Shown here piece after piece: positions 32,024-40,631 of a DNA stretch of 64,000 nt (within the stretch, counting starts at the first letter, position 1; every line of letters begins with the position of its first letter). Both the position numbers and the translations under genes were made by a program. Origin of the DNA: Kitasatospora herbaricolor (GTDB taxonomy: Bacteria > Actinomycetota > Actinomycetes > Streptomycetales > Streptomycetaceae); NCBI RefSeq assembly GCF_030813695.1, contig NZ_JAUSVA010000002.1:6657501-6721500 (forward strand). The letters run 5' to 3'. The notes beneath the pieces are model-generated. The model was given only the letters and a program-made list of their open reading frames with translations, ran no database searches and had not been told where the DNA came from.

Positions 32024-33072
32024 CCGCGGCCGACGACCACGGGGCCGAGGGCGCCCGGACCGAGCAGCCCGCCGACCGGCCCGCCGCGCCCGGCGACGCG
32101 GCCCTCCCGGGGGCCCGCAGGCCCGCGCGGCGCCCGCTCGGGGTCCCGGGTCGCCCGCGCGCCGAGGAGTGGCAGGAGCCCGCCCACAACCCCGGGACGG
32201 GCGTACTGGAGGGCGTGACGGCGGCCCCGGAGCGCGAATCGGCGCTCGCACCCCGGCCGTCCGCGCTGCCGGCGCCCTCCGAGCCGCCCGCGCCGGCGGC
32301 GGAGGAAGGCGCCCGGCTGCCCCATCAGGCCGAGCCGGTCGCACCGGCGCCGCCCGTCCGCGCCCCCCGGTCCGCCGGGGCAGGCACGGCTGCGGGCCCG
32401 GGCGCGGACGCCGCGGTGGAGGCCGGGGTCGGTACCGGGCCGGTGGTGGCACTGCGGCCGGCGCTGGAGGCGATCCTGATGGTCGTCGACGAGCCGGCCG
32501 GCGAGGCCCACCTGGCCGACGTGCTGGAGCGCCCGCGCGCCGAGGTGGCGGCCGCGCTGCGCGACCTGGCCGCCGAGTACACCGCGCAGGGCCGGGGCTT
32601 CGACCTGCGGCTGGTGGCCGGGGGCTGGCGTTTCTACACCCGGGCCGACTGCGCGCCGGCCGTCGACCGGTTCGTCCTGGACGGCCGGCAGGCCCGGCTG
32701 ACCCAGGCCGCGCTGGAGACGCTGGCGGTGGTCGCGTACCGGCAGCCGGTGTCCAGATCGCGGGTATCGGCCGTCCGTGGTGTGAACTGCGACGGTGTGA
32801 TGCGTACCCTGGTACAGCGAGGACTGGTGGAAGAAACCGGGTCCGAGCCCGAAACAGGTGCGATCCTGTATCGGACGACGAACTACTTCCTGGAACGGAT
32901 GGGGCTGCGCGGCTTGGACGAGCTGCCGGAGCTCGCGCCCTTCCTGCCCGAGGTCGACGACGTGGAAGCGGAGTCCCTGGAGGGCACGATGATCGCGGAT
33001 GCGGTCGCCGCCGCTACCGCGCAATCTGCGGTCCGCAGCGGTGAGACCGATCGGGCTGCGTCTGATCGGTAG
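32020..33072 (+). CDS. scpB: Segregation and condensation protein B
   Basis: A 350-residue protein. Residues about 145-320 are the ScpB tandem winged helices (ALRPALEAILMVVDEPAGEAHLADVLE; ARLTQAALETLAVVAYRQPVSRSRVSAVRGVNCDGVMRTLVQRGLVEE). The preceding 140 residues are a Pro/Ala-rich disordered extension, common in streptomycete ScpB and absent from the shorter Bacillus protein. It works with ScpA and SMC in chromosome compaction. The start overlaps the scpA stop, and the next gene in the cluster is the RluB-like synthase. Confidence 0.93.
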   Translation: MTAADDHGAEGARTEQPADRPAAPGDAALPGARRPARRPLGVPGRPRAEEWQEPAHNPGTGVLEGVTAAPERESALAPRPSALPAPSEPPAPAAEEGARLPHQAEPVAPAPPVRAPRSAGAGTAAGPGADAAVEAGVGTGPVVALRPALEAILMVVDEPAGEAHLADVLERPRAEVAAALRDLAAEYTAQGRGFDLRLVAGGWRFYTRADCAPAVDRFVLDGRQARLTQAALETLAVVAYRQPVSRSRVSAVRGVNCDGVMRTLVQRGLVEETGSEPETGAILYRTTNYFLERMGLRGLDELPELAPFLPEVDDVEAESLEGTMIADAVAAATAQSAVRSGETDRAASDR

Positions 33073-33136
33073 GGGGCGGTGAGGTCGGCCGAGACGACTT
33101 GCACATCCCAGACGGAATCGACGTACGGACTTTTTG

Positions 33137-34765
33137 ATGCGTAGCAGTGGTAACGGCAGGAACAGCAGCGGCGGCGGCAGCGGCAGCCGTGGCGGACAGG
33201 GTGGGGCCCGGGGCGGAAGCTCCTCCGGCGGGGGTTCCTACGGCGGCGGCCGTGGCGGCCAGCAGGGCGGCGGCTCGTACGGCGGAGGCTCGGGCGGCTC
33301 GCGCGGCGGCTCCGGCGGCGGCTCGTACGGCGGCGGTTCGCGTGGCGGCTCCGGTGGTGGCTCGTACGGCGGCGGCTCCGGCGGCGGTTCGCGTGGCGGC
33401 TCCGGTGGTGGCTCGTACGGCGGTGGGTCCGGCGGCGGTTCGTACGGCGGCGGTTCGCGTGGCGGCTCCGGTGGGGGTTCCTACGGCGGCGGCTCGGGCG
33501 GTTCGCGTGGTGGGTCCGGCGGCGGCTCGTACGGCGGCGGTTCGCGTGGCGGGTCGGGCGGCGGTTCCTACGGGGGCGGCTCCGGCGGCGGTTCGTACGG
33601 CGGCGGTTCGCGTGGCGGCTCCGGTGGTGGCTCGTACGGCGGCGGCTCCGGCGGCGGCAGCCGTGGCGGTTCCTACGGGGGCGGCTCGGGTGGCTCGGGC
33701 GGTTCGCGCGGTGGCTCCGGCGGCGGCTCGTACGAGCGCAGGGACGACCGGCGCGACGACCGCAGGGACGACCGCCGGCAGTACCCGGACCGTCCGCTGC
33801 GCCCCGAGGAGCGCAAGTACGACCGTCCGGAGTTCGGCTCCGGCGGGCACTACGGCGCCCGCAAGGCGCTGCCGCAGAGCCAGCGCCCCCGCACCCAGGC
33901 CCCGCGCAAGGAGGGCCAGGGCGCCCCGGGCGACCCGCGTCGTCAGCCGCAGCGCTCGCGTGAGCTGCAGGCCAAGATCGAGGACGCGGTGCTGGCCCGG
34001 CACGACAAGCCGGCCGTGAAGCTGCCGAAGACCTTCGACGAGCCCGAGGGCGAGCGCCTGCAGAAGGTGCTGGCGCGGGCCGGCATGGGCAGCCGCCGGG
34101 CGTGCGAGGAACTGGTGACCCAGGGCCGCGTCATGGTCAACGGCAAGCTGGTGACCGAGCAGGGCAAGCGGGTCGACGCGCAGCACGACGAGATCAAGGT
34201 GGACGGCCTGACCGTCGCCACCCAGTCGTACCTGTTCTTCGCGCTCAACAAGCCGGCCGGCGTCGTCTCCACCATGGAGGACCCCGACGGGCGCCAGTGC
34301 CTCGGCGACTACGTGACCAACCGGGAGACCCGGCTGTTCCACGTCGGCCGCCTGGACACCGAGACCGAGGGCATCATCCTGCTCACCAACCACGGCGAGC
34401 TGGCCCACCGTCTCACCCACCCCAAGTACGGCGTCACCAAGACGTACATGGCCGCGATCCAGGGCCCGATCCCGCGCGACCTGGGCAAGATCCTCGCCCA
34501 GGGCATCGAGCTGGAGGACGGCTTCGCCCGCGCCGACAGCTTCAAGGTGCTCTCGAACGTGGGCAAGAACTACCTGGTCGAGGTGACCCTGCACGAGGGC
34601 CGCAAGCACATCGTCCGCCGGATGCTCGCCGAGGCGGGCTACCCGGTCGAGAAGCTGGTCCGCACCCACTTCGGCCCGATCGCCCTGGGCGACCAGAAGT
34701 CGGGCTGGCTGCGCCGCCTCACCAACCCCGAGGTCGGCCAGCTGATGAACGAGGTCGGCCTGTAG
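33137..34765 (+). CDS. RluB/RsuA-type rRNA pseudouridine synthase with GGS-repeat N-terminus
   Basis: A 542-residue protein. Residues about 300-345 are an S4 domain (EGERLQKVLARAGMGSRRACEELVTQGRVMVNG), and the catalytic domain has the Asp motif HVGRLDTETEGIILLTNHGELAHRLTHP. The family isomerises U2605 in 23S rRNA (RluB) or a nearby site. The linkage scpA-scpB-rluB is conserved in many bacteria. Unusually, residues about 10-200 are repeats of RGGSGGGSYGGGS followed by an ERRDDRRDDRRDD patch, several times longer than the short extension usual in other genera. ATG at 33137, no clear ribosome site. A 15-bp terminator follows. Confidence 0.92.
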   Translation: MRSSGNGRNSSGGGSGSRGGQGGARGGSSSGGGSYGGGRGGQQGGGSYGGGSGGSRGGSGGGSYGGGSRGGSGGGSYGGGSGGGSRGGSGGGSYGGGSGGGSYGGGSRGGSGGGSYGGGSGGSRGGSGGGSYGGGSRGGSGGGSYGGGSGGGSYGGGSRGGSGGGSYGGGSGGGSRGGSYGGGSGGSGGSRGGSGGGSYERRDDRRDDRRDDRRQYPDRPLRPEERKYDRPEFGSGGHYGARKALPQSQRPRTQAPRKEGQGAPGDPRRQPQRSRELQAKIEDAVLARHDKPAVKLPKTFDEPEGERLQKVLARAGMGSRRACEELVTQGRVMVNGKLVTEQGKRVDAQHDEIKVDGLTVATQSYLFFALNKPAGVVSTMEDPDGRQCLGDYVTNRETRLFHVGRLDTETEGIILLTNHGELAHRLTHPKYGVTKTYMAAIQGPIPRDLGKILAQGIELEDGFARADSFKVLSNVGKNYLVEVTLHEGRKHIVRRMLAEAGYPVEKLVRTHFGPIALGDQKSGWLRRLTNPEVGQLMNEVGL

Positions 34766-34818
34766 GCGGGTGCCACACCTTAGGACAGCGTCACCGCAGG
34801 AGTCTCCTACCTGCTGAT

Positions 34819-34852
34819 GAGGGCCTCCCCGCCGTTCGGCGGGGAGGCCCTC
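34819..34852 (+). terminator. Terminator after the scp-rluB cluster
   Basis: A perfect 15-bp stem (34819-34833 with 34838-34852) with a GTTC loop lies 53 nt after the pseudouridine synthase stop. Confidence 0.88.
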
Positions 34853-34999
34853 TCGCCGTCCGGCGGCGGGATGTGAACCTGGCCGCACCGCCTTGTCAGC
34901 CGGATGATCTGTGGCAGAGGATTGCCACCTGACATCGACCCGCCGTGTGGCGGGAGTGCGCCACTACCGGAGCACAGAGGCGAACGGGGGAGGAACGTC

Positions 35000-35980
35000 G
35001 TGTCCGAAGCACTCAGCGCGTTGGGACTGGCCGAGCCGGACGGACAGGTCTACTCGGCGCTGGTGGCCAATCCGCAGTCGACCGCGGAGGACCTGGCCGA
35101 GCAGTGCGGGCTGACGCTGCAGCAGAGCGGCCGGGCGCTGGACCGGCTGGCCCAGCACGGCATGGCCACCCGCGCCCCGGTCGACCGGCAGCGGTTCCTG
35201 CCGGTCGCCCCCGACGTCGCGATCGGCACCCTGATCGGCCACCGTGAGGCAGAACTGCGGCATGCCCGCGCCGAGATGCACCGGCTGATGGACGCCTTCC
35301 GGGAGGCCTCCCGCTACACCGACCCGGCGCACTCGGTCGAGGTGCTGACCGGCGGCGAGGCGATCGCCCAGCGGCTGGAGCACATCACCGAGACCAGCCA
35401 GTACCAGGTGCGCGGCTTCGACTGCCCGCCGTACATCCAGGACCCGGTGGCCGACAACCCGGTCCAGCGCCGGCGGCTCAAGGAGGGTCTGCGGCTGCGG
35501 ACCATCTACGACCGGGAGGCGGTCGCCTGGCCCGGCCGGCTGGAGAAGAACATCCTGGTCGGGGTGGAGGACGGCGAGGAGGCCCGGGTGCGGCCGGTCC
35601 TCCCGATGAAGATGATCATGTCCGACGACCGGATGGCGATCGTCCCGATCAGCGTCGGCGACAGCGTTCTGGACGCCGCCTACGTGATCCACCCCTCCGC
35701 GCTGCTGCAGGCCCTGGACACGCTGTTCGAGGCCGAGTGGGAACGGGCCGTCCAGCTCCAGGCCGCGATCGGCTCCGGCGAGGACTCGCTGGAGCCCGAG
35801 GCCGACCACCGCAAGCTGCTCGGGCTGCTCGCCGCCGGCCTCACCGACGAGTCGATCGCCCGCTCGCTCGGCTGGAGCGCCCGCACCACCCAGCGCCGGC
35901 TGCAGAGCCTGATGCGCGAACTGGGCGCCACCACCCGGTTCCAGGCCGGTATGGCGGCCCGGGAGCGCGGCTGGCTGTGA
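35000..35980 (+). CDS. TrmB/LuxR-type transcriptional regulator
   Basis: A 326-residue protein. Residues 1-60 form a TrmB-like winged helix (ALGLAEPDGQVYSALVANPQSTAEDLAEQCGLTLQQSGRALDRLAQHGM). The middle is a phospholipase-D-like sensor region (EVLTGGEAIAQRLEHITETSQYQVRGFDCPPY), and residues about 270-326 are a LuxR-like HTH (KLLGLLAAGLTDESIARSLGWSARTTQRRLQSLM). This two-HTH architecture is common in streptomycete orphan regulators. The signal and targets are unknown. GTG at 35000 has a gggggagg site 6 nt upstream. Confidence 0.87.
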   Translation: MSEALSALGLAEPDGQVYSALVANPQSTAEDLAEQCGLTLQQSGRALDRLAQHGMATRAPVDRQRFLPVAPDVAIGTLIGHREAELRHARAEMHRLMDAFREASRYTDPAHSVEVLTGGEAIAQRLEHITETSQYQVRGFDCPPYIQDPVADNPVQRRRLKEGLRLRTIYDREAVAWPGRLEKNILVGVEDGEEARVRPVLPMKMIMSDDRMAIVPISVGDSVLDAAYVIHPSALLQALDTLFEAEWERAVQLQAAIGSGEDSLEPEADHRKLLGLLAAGLTDESIARSLGWSARTTQRRLQSLMRELGATTRFQAGMAARERGWL

Positions 35981-36072
35981 GCTGGGCGCCCCCGGCGCCG
36001 AGGGCTCGTGAGCAGGCTCCCGCGCCGGCCGGGGCACCGGCCGGGCCCCAGGGCCGCCCGCAGCGGCCCGGC

Positions 36073-36435
36073 TCAGCTCCAGGGGGAGAGGCTGGCCCAG
36101 CGCTTGTCCGGCCCGCGCTCCACCTTCTCCAGGCCGACCACCGCGCTGCGGTTCAGCCGCCCGTAGATGTGCGGGTACAGGACGCCCGGGGTGGCGCCCG
36201 GCACCGGCCCGCCGTCCGCGGCCTCCCACTTGACCATCGGCTCCACCAGGGACTCCTCGATCAGCAGCACCATCAGCGGGCCGGGGGAGTCGGCGAAGAA
36301 GGCGTTGGCCACCGCGAGCGCCGTCCGCTCGTCCGCCGAGCAGTGGATGAACCCGTCGGTCAGCAGCGAGGCGGTGGCGTACGGCCGCCCGGGGTCGGTG
36401 AGCCAGTCGTCCAAGGGGGCGAGGTGCAGGATCAT
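36073..36435 (-). CDS. DUF952 family protein
   Basis: A 120-residue protein MILHLAPLDDWLTDPG. The pattern FIHCSADERTALAVANAFFAD, LVLLIEESLVEP-type strand and VLYPHIYGRLNRSAVVGL is diagnostic of DUF952, a small fold distantly related to glutathione S-transferase or glutamine cyclotransferase-like proteins of unknown function. Length matches the family. The ggag closest to the start is only one nucleotide away, so translation may be leaderless or weak. Confidence 0.88.
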   Translation of the reverse strand: MILHLAPLDDWLTDPGRPYATASLLTDGFIHCSADERTALAVANAFFADSPGPLMVLLIEESLVEPMVKWEAADGGPVPGATPGVLYPHIYGRLNRSAVVGLEKVERGPDKRWASLSPWS

Positions 36436-36606
36436 TCTCCTGTTCTACCCCGAATCGCCGTCACATCGGCCACTCGCGGGCGGCCTTTGCCCCGGGGTGT
36501 CACAACCCCACCGGCGCCGCCCGTCCGTCCCGCGCCCGCCGCCCCGCCCGGCGGCGGGGGCGGGCGGGGCGGTCACCGGTCACCGGGCGGGCGGCGAGCG
36601 GCGGGC

Positions 36607-38166
36607 TCAGAGACCCGCGACCTTGGCCGAGGAGGACACCTCGTAGACCAGCGTGACGGTCCGCCGGGCGCCGGGCGCCAGGACGAGGTCCCAGCGGACG
36701 ATGCCCTCGGAGTCGAAGGCGTCCGGCGCGGGCGCGCAGCGCTCCTTGCGCAACTTCACCTCCACCGCGGAGACCTCCGAGACCGGCACCCGCTCGCGGA
36801 CCGTCACCACCCGCTCGTCGCGCTCCTCCGGACCGGAGAAGCGCGAGACGAACAGCCGGACCGTCCGGGTGGAGACGTTGCGCTGGGTGATCCCGGCGGT
36901 GGAGTCCTGCTCCTCCGTCTCGCGCACCACCCGGTAGTCGTCCGAACTGCCGAAGGCCAGCTCGGCGTCGGCCCCCGGCGCGGTGAAACCCAGCTCGCCG
37001 CGGCCGGTGAAGCCGCTGCCGCGCACCAGCTCCACCGGGCCCGCCAGCAGGGCGTGACCGGCCCCGTTGCGGAACCGCACCACCTGGGTCACCAGCGGCG
37101 ACAGCTCGGGAGCGCAGGCGTACTCGCTGCTCGCGGGGGCGGTGAAAGCCCCCAGCGGCACCCGGTGCGCCCGGCCGTCCGCGGGGACGGTGGCCGGGGC
37201 GGGCGCGGGCAGCACCCGGACCTCGCCGCCGTCGTCCACGCCCGGGACGGCCGCGGTCGGGCCGAGGGTGCTGATCGCCTCCTCGCGCAGCTCCACCTCG
37301 ACCGTGCGGCGCTCCTCGGCGCTGCGCTCGCGCAGCGTCAGGCGGTCCTCGGCGATCTGCGGCGGGTCGGTGGCCAGCGCCGAGCGGGCGGTGGACAGGG
37401 TGAGCCGCACGCCCGTCCAGTCCTCGCCGGTGCGCTGCCAGACCACCGCCTCGGACTCCAGCCGCAGGGCGCCGTCCACCAGCGTCGCCCGGTAGGAGGG
37501 CCGCCAGAGCGCGCACGGGACGAGGTGGCTCACCGTCAGGCCGGCCGGGCCGGCCCGGTCCGCCTCCACGGTGAGTTCGAGGTGGGCGACCAGCTCGGCG
37601 GGCTCCTCCTCGGCCGCTTCGAGCGCGCGGCCGGCCTCCTCGCGCTCCTGCTCCAGCACCCGCAGCCGGGAGCGGGCGGCGCGCAGCTCCTCGCCGTAGC
37701 GCTCGCGGTCGGCGTCCACCCGGTCCAGTTCGCGGGTCCAGCGGGCGCGTTCGACCTCGCCGAGGCCGGCGCCCTCGCCGATCTCGCGGAGCAGGTCCGC
37801 GGCGAGCTGGGCGAGCAGGGCCAGCCGGGCGTCCAGCCGGTCCCGCAGCCGGCCGTTCTCGCGGACCAGCCCGTCGAGTTCGTGCAGGCGGTGGCTGAGC
37901 CGGGAGTCCTCCGGCCCCGGCGCCAGCGGGGCCCGCGGTGTCCAGGCGCGCACCACCCGGGCGTCCAGGACGCGGACGCCGGGCCGGTCGGTCTCGGCGC
38001 GCAGGGTCCGGTCGGCGGTCAGGGCGGTGACCGGGCCCAGTCGCAGGCGCTGGACGCCCGTCGTCAGCTCGACGGTGGCGGAGCGCTCGACCTGGGCGCG
38101 GTCCTCCAGGCAGGTGACCGCGGTGACCGGGAAGGGCAGCGGCGGGACGGGGGTGAGGGGGGCCAT
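36607..38166 (-). CDS. DUF4139 (mucoidy-inhibitor-A-like) protein, copy 1
   Basis: A 519-residue protein. An N-terminal DUF4140-like strand region (VTAVTCLEDRAQVERSATVELTTGVQRLRLG), a coiled coil (residues about 100-190) and the DUF4139 beta-rich domain (VPCALWRPSYRATLVDGALRLESEAVVWQRTGEDWTGVRLTLSTAR) are in canonical order. The function is unknown; MuiA relatives are linked to envelope polysaccharide. It begins 3 nt after the stop of a paralogous gene and shares the WTGVRL core with it, so the pair arose by duplication and forms an operon. Confidence 0.88.
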   Translation of the reverse strand: MAPLTPVPPLPFPVTAVTCLEDRAQVERSATVELTTGVQRLRLGPVTALTADRTLRAETDRPGVRVLDARVVRAWTPRAPLAPGPEDSRLSHRLHELDGLVRENGRLRDRLDARLALLAQLAADLLREIGEGAGLGEVERARWTRELDRVDADRERYGEELRAARSRLRVLEQEREEAGRALEAAEEEPAELVAHLELTVEADRAGPAGLTVSHLVPCALWRPSYRATLVDGALRLESEAVVWQRTGEDWTGVRLTLSTARSALATDPPQIAEDRLTLRERSAEERRTVEVELREEAISTLGPTAAVPGVDDGGEVRVLPAPAPATVPADGRAHRVPLGAFTAPASSEYACAPELSPLVTQVVRFRNGAGHALLAGPVELVRGSGFTGRGELGFTAPGADAELAFGSSDDYRVVRETEEQDSTAGITQRNVSTRTVRLFVSRFSGPEERDERVVTVRERVPVSEVSAVEVKLRKERCAPAPDAFDSEGIVRWDLVLAPGARRTVTLVYEVSSSAKVAGL

Positions 38167-38169
38167 GGG

Positions 38170-40386
38170 TCAGTTCCTCCGGTTTCCGCCGACGATGGCC
38201 TTGCCGGCCGGGATTCGGATCTCGTAGCCGCCGTCGAGTTCGGCCCGGCCGCCGGCCGGCACCTCGACCCGCCACAGCCGGCTGCTCGCCGGGAGGCCGT
38301 CCGCCGCGTCCTGCGGCGCCTGCCAGCCGGCCCGCTCCTCGATCCTGATGTCCGCCTCGGACGGCACCGGGACCCGCTCGCGAACCTCCACCGTGACCGG
38401 GTGGCCGAGCCGGTTGGCCAGCTCGACGTGGACCCGGTGGTCCAGCACCGTGCTGCTGTTCAGCATGCCCGCGGTGGACTCGCGCAGCTCGGTCCGCCGG
38501 GCCACCTCGATGCTCTCGGTCACCCCGAGCCCCAGCCGCCGGGTGCCCCCGCGCGCCAGCGAGGACAGCCCCGCGGTCAGCAGGTAGTCCCCGTCCACGG
38601 TCACCTCGACCGGCCCGGCCAGCAGGGCCTGCGCCGAGTCGTTGGTGATCACCAGGGTGCCGTAGACCCGCTCCTCGACGGACGGCACGCAGATGTACTC
38701 CGGCCGCAGGCCCACCTCGACCTCGCCGACCGTGACGGTGTGCCAGGTGCCGTCGGAGGGGATGTCGGCGGGCGCGGCGGCGTCGAAGCGGTGGTCGAAG
38801 GAACCGGCCGACCTGCGCGGCGGGACGGCGTGGCGGGGCAGCGGTAGCGCCGCCACCCGCTCGGCCCGGCCGCGCGCCGCCGTGTCCGACCGGCCCGCCG
38901 GGTCGGCCGGCGCCGGCCGCAGCTCGCCCCGTCGGCCGGAGCCCGGCTCCGGGCCGGAGAGCCGCAGAGCGGGGTAGTCGAGCAGGGCCTGGTCCGGTGC
39001 GGGCGGCCCGGCCGGCGCCCCCGCCTCCCGGGCGCCGGGCGGTGGACCGCCGGGGGAGACGTCGGCCGACCGCGACAGGTCGGCCTTGCGGGCCCGGGCG
39101 ACCGGCTGCGGCGCCGGGGCGGCGCCGCCGAACCCGGCCGAGGCCTGCGGCGCGCCGTAACCGGCCTGCGGAGGCGGCGGGGCGCCGTAGCCGCCGGGGG
39201 CGGACGGCGGCGCGGCGGACGGCGCCAGGGCCGGCAGGAAGGGCGCTGGCGGCGGTACCGGCGGACCACCGGCCTCCAGCGTGCCGCCGCGGGGGCGCGC
39301 CGCCACCGGCCGGGCCGCGGCGGCCACCGGTAGCGGCTGCCGGCCGGCCGGGCGCGGGCCGGCGGCGTCGTAGCCGCTGAAGAGCTCCGCCAGGCCGCTC
39401 GGCGGCTCGCGCCAGCCGGTGGGCGGCGGGGCCGGCTGGCTGCGGCCGATCCGCAGCGAACGCAGCCGGGGCAGCTCGGTGCGGCGCTCCAGGTCTGCGC
39501 TGGACAGGGCCAGGCGCACGCCCGTCCAGTCCTCGCCGGTGCGCTGCACCACGGAGGCGCGCAGCAGCAGGCTGCCGCTGCCGGCGCCCCGGCGGTAGTC
39601 CAGCCGGTAGGCGGGGACCCAGCGGGCACCCGGTACGCCGTACTCCAGCTCGATCTCCAGCTCTGGGCCGGGCACGCCGGTGACCGGCGCCTCCTCCGCC
39701 CCGGCGGCGGGCGGACCGGCCAGCGTCAGCAGGACGGTGGCGCCGGTCTCCACCGGGCGGCTCGGGCCGGCGGTCGAGGAGCGGTCCACCAGGTCGGTCA
39801 GGACCTCGGTCTCGTGCTCGGCCAGCCGCAGCTCCTGGTCCAGTTCCTCGGCGCGGGCGTGCAGCGCGGCGAGCCGCTCGTCCACGAAGTCCGCGAGTTC
39901 CAGCCAGGCGTCGGCCGGGGTCCGGCGGTGCGGCTCCTCGCGGCGCCGGGGCGGCGGTACGGCGCGCAGCGCGGCCGTCTCGTCGATCCGGGCCCGGACC
40001 AGCGCATGGCGCTCCCGGACGGCGCTCTCGCGCTCGCGGGCCTCGTCCAGCCGGCGCCGCCGCTCCGGCAGCTCGGCCTGGTCCCGCAGCTCGGCGCGGG
40101 GCTCCAGCCGGGCCTCGATCACGCTCCAGCCGGGCGCGCCGCCGACCACCGAGGCCCGTAGCGACCGTCCGTCCAGCACCTGGGGCAGGCCGGTCAGCCG
40201 GACCCGCCGCCCGGCCGGCACCGCCCCGCGCGCCCGTCTGCGGCACACCGCCCCCACCGCGTACACCACCACCGATTCGAGGGCCGACTCCCAGCTCCCC
40301 GCGCCGCCGTCGGTGGCTCCTCGCCCGGCCCCGCCCCCGTCCGCCGTGCCGTTCCCGTCCGTGCTGCCGCCCGCTTCAGCCGCCAC
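38170..40386 (-). CDS. DUF4139 (mucoidy-inhibitor-A-like) protein, copy 2
   Basis: A 738-residue paralogue of the gene just downstream. It has DUF4140 (ESVVVYAVGAVCRRRARGAVPAGRRVRLTGLPQ), a Glu/Arg-rich coiled coil (ERRRRLDEARERESAVRERHA) and DUF4139 (VPAYRLDYRRGAGSGSLLLRASVVQRTGEDWTGVRLALSSADL). A Pro/Gly/Gln-rich insertion (YGAPPPPQAGYGAPQ, about residues 360-480) makes it longer than its partner. GTG at 40386 is preferred (aaggga 7 nt upstream); ATG at 40425 is the other candidate. Confidence 0.85.
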   Translation of the reverse strand: MAAEAGGSTDGNGTADGGGAGRGATDGGAGSWESALESVVVYAVGAVCRRRARGAVPAGRRVRLTGLPQVLDGRSLRASVVGGAPGWSVIEARLEPRAELRDQAELPERRRRLDEARERESAVRERHALVRARIDETAALRAVPPPRRREEPHRRTPADAWLELADFVDERLAALHARAEELDQELRLAEHETEVLTDLVDRSSTAGPSRPVETGATVLLTLAGPPAAGAEEAPVTGVPGPELEIELEYGVPGARWVPAYRLDYRRGAGSGSLLLRASVVQRTGEDWTGVRLALSSADLERRTELPRLRSLRIGRSQPAPPPTGWREPPSGLAELFSGYDAAGPRPAGRQPLPVAAAARPVAARPRGGTLEAGGPPVPPPAPFLPALAPSAAPPSAPGGYGAPPPPQAGYGAPQASAGFGGAAPAPQPVARARKADLSRSADVSPGGPPPGAREAGAPAGPPAPDQALLDYPALRLSGPEPGSGRRGELRPAPADPAGRSDTAARGRAERVAALPLPRHAVPPRRSAGSFDHRFDAAAPADIPSDGTWHTVTVGEVEVGLRPEYICVPSVEERVYGTLVITNDSAQALLAGPVEVTVDGDYLLTAGLSSLARGGTRRLGLGVTESIEVARRTELRESTAGMLNSSTVLDHRVHVELANRLGHPVTVEVRERVPVPSEADIRIEERAGWQAPQDAADGLPASSRLWRVEVPAGGRAELDGGYEIRIPAGKAIVGGNRRN

Positions 40387-40631
40387 CCCGATGTCCCTTC
40401 GTCCGTTGCGCCGCTCCGGGCGCACAGTCTGCCGCCCGCCGGGCCCGCTGTCCCCGGATTTGCCCGCCGACGGGCGTGTGCCGGTCGCGGCGCGGGGCGC
40501 GGACCACGACCCACGGGCGCCGGGCGCCGGTCGGCGGCCGGGCCCGGACCCGGGCGGGCGAGGGGGCGCGCGGGTGCGAGAGGATGGGCGGGCACCGCCA
40601 CCAGGCCCGCCCGTCAGGAGACGTACCAGCC

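Noticed and set aside
35737..38847. Plus-strand open frame of 1,036 codons opposite the DUF4139 genes
   Set aside because: Its translation is compositionally biased with no domain, and the DUF952 and DUF4139 genes are clear on the minus strand.
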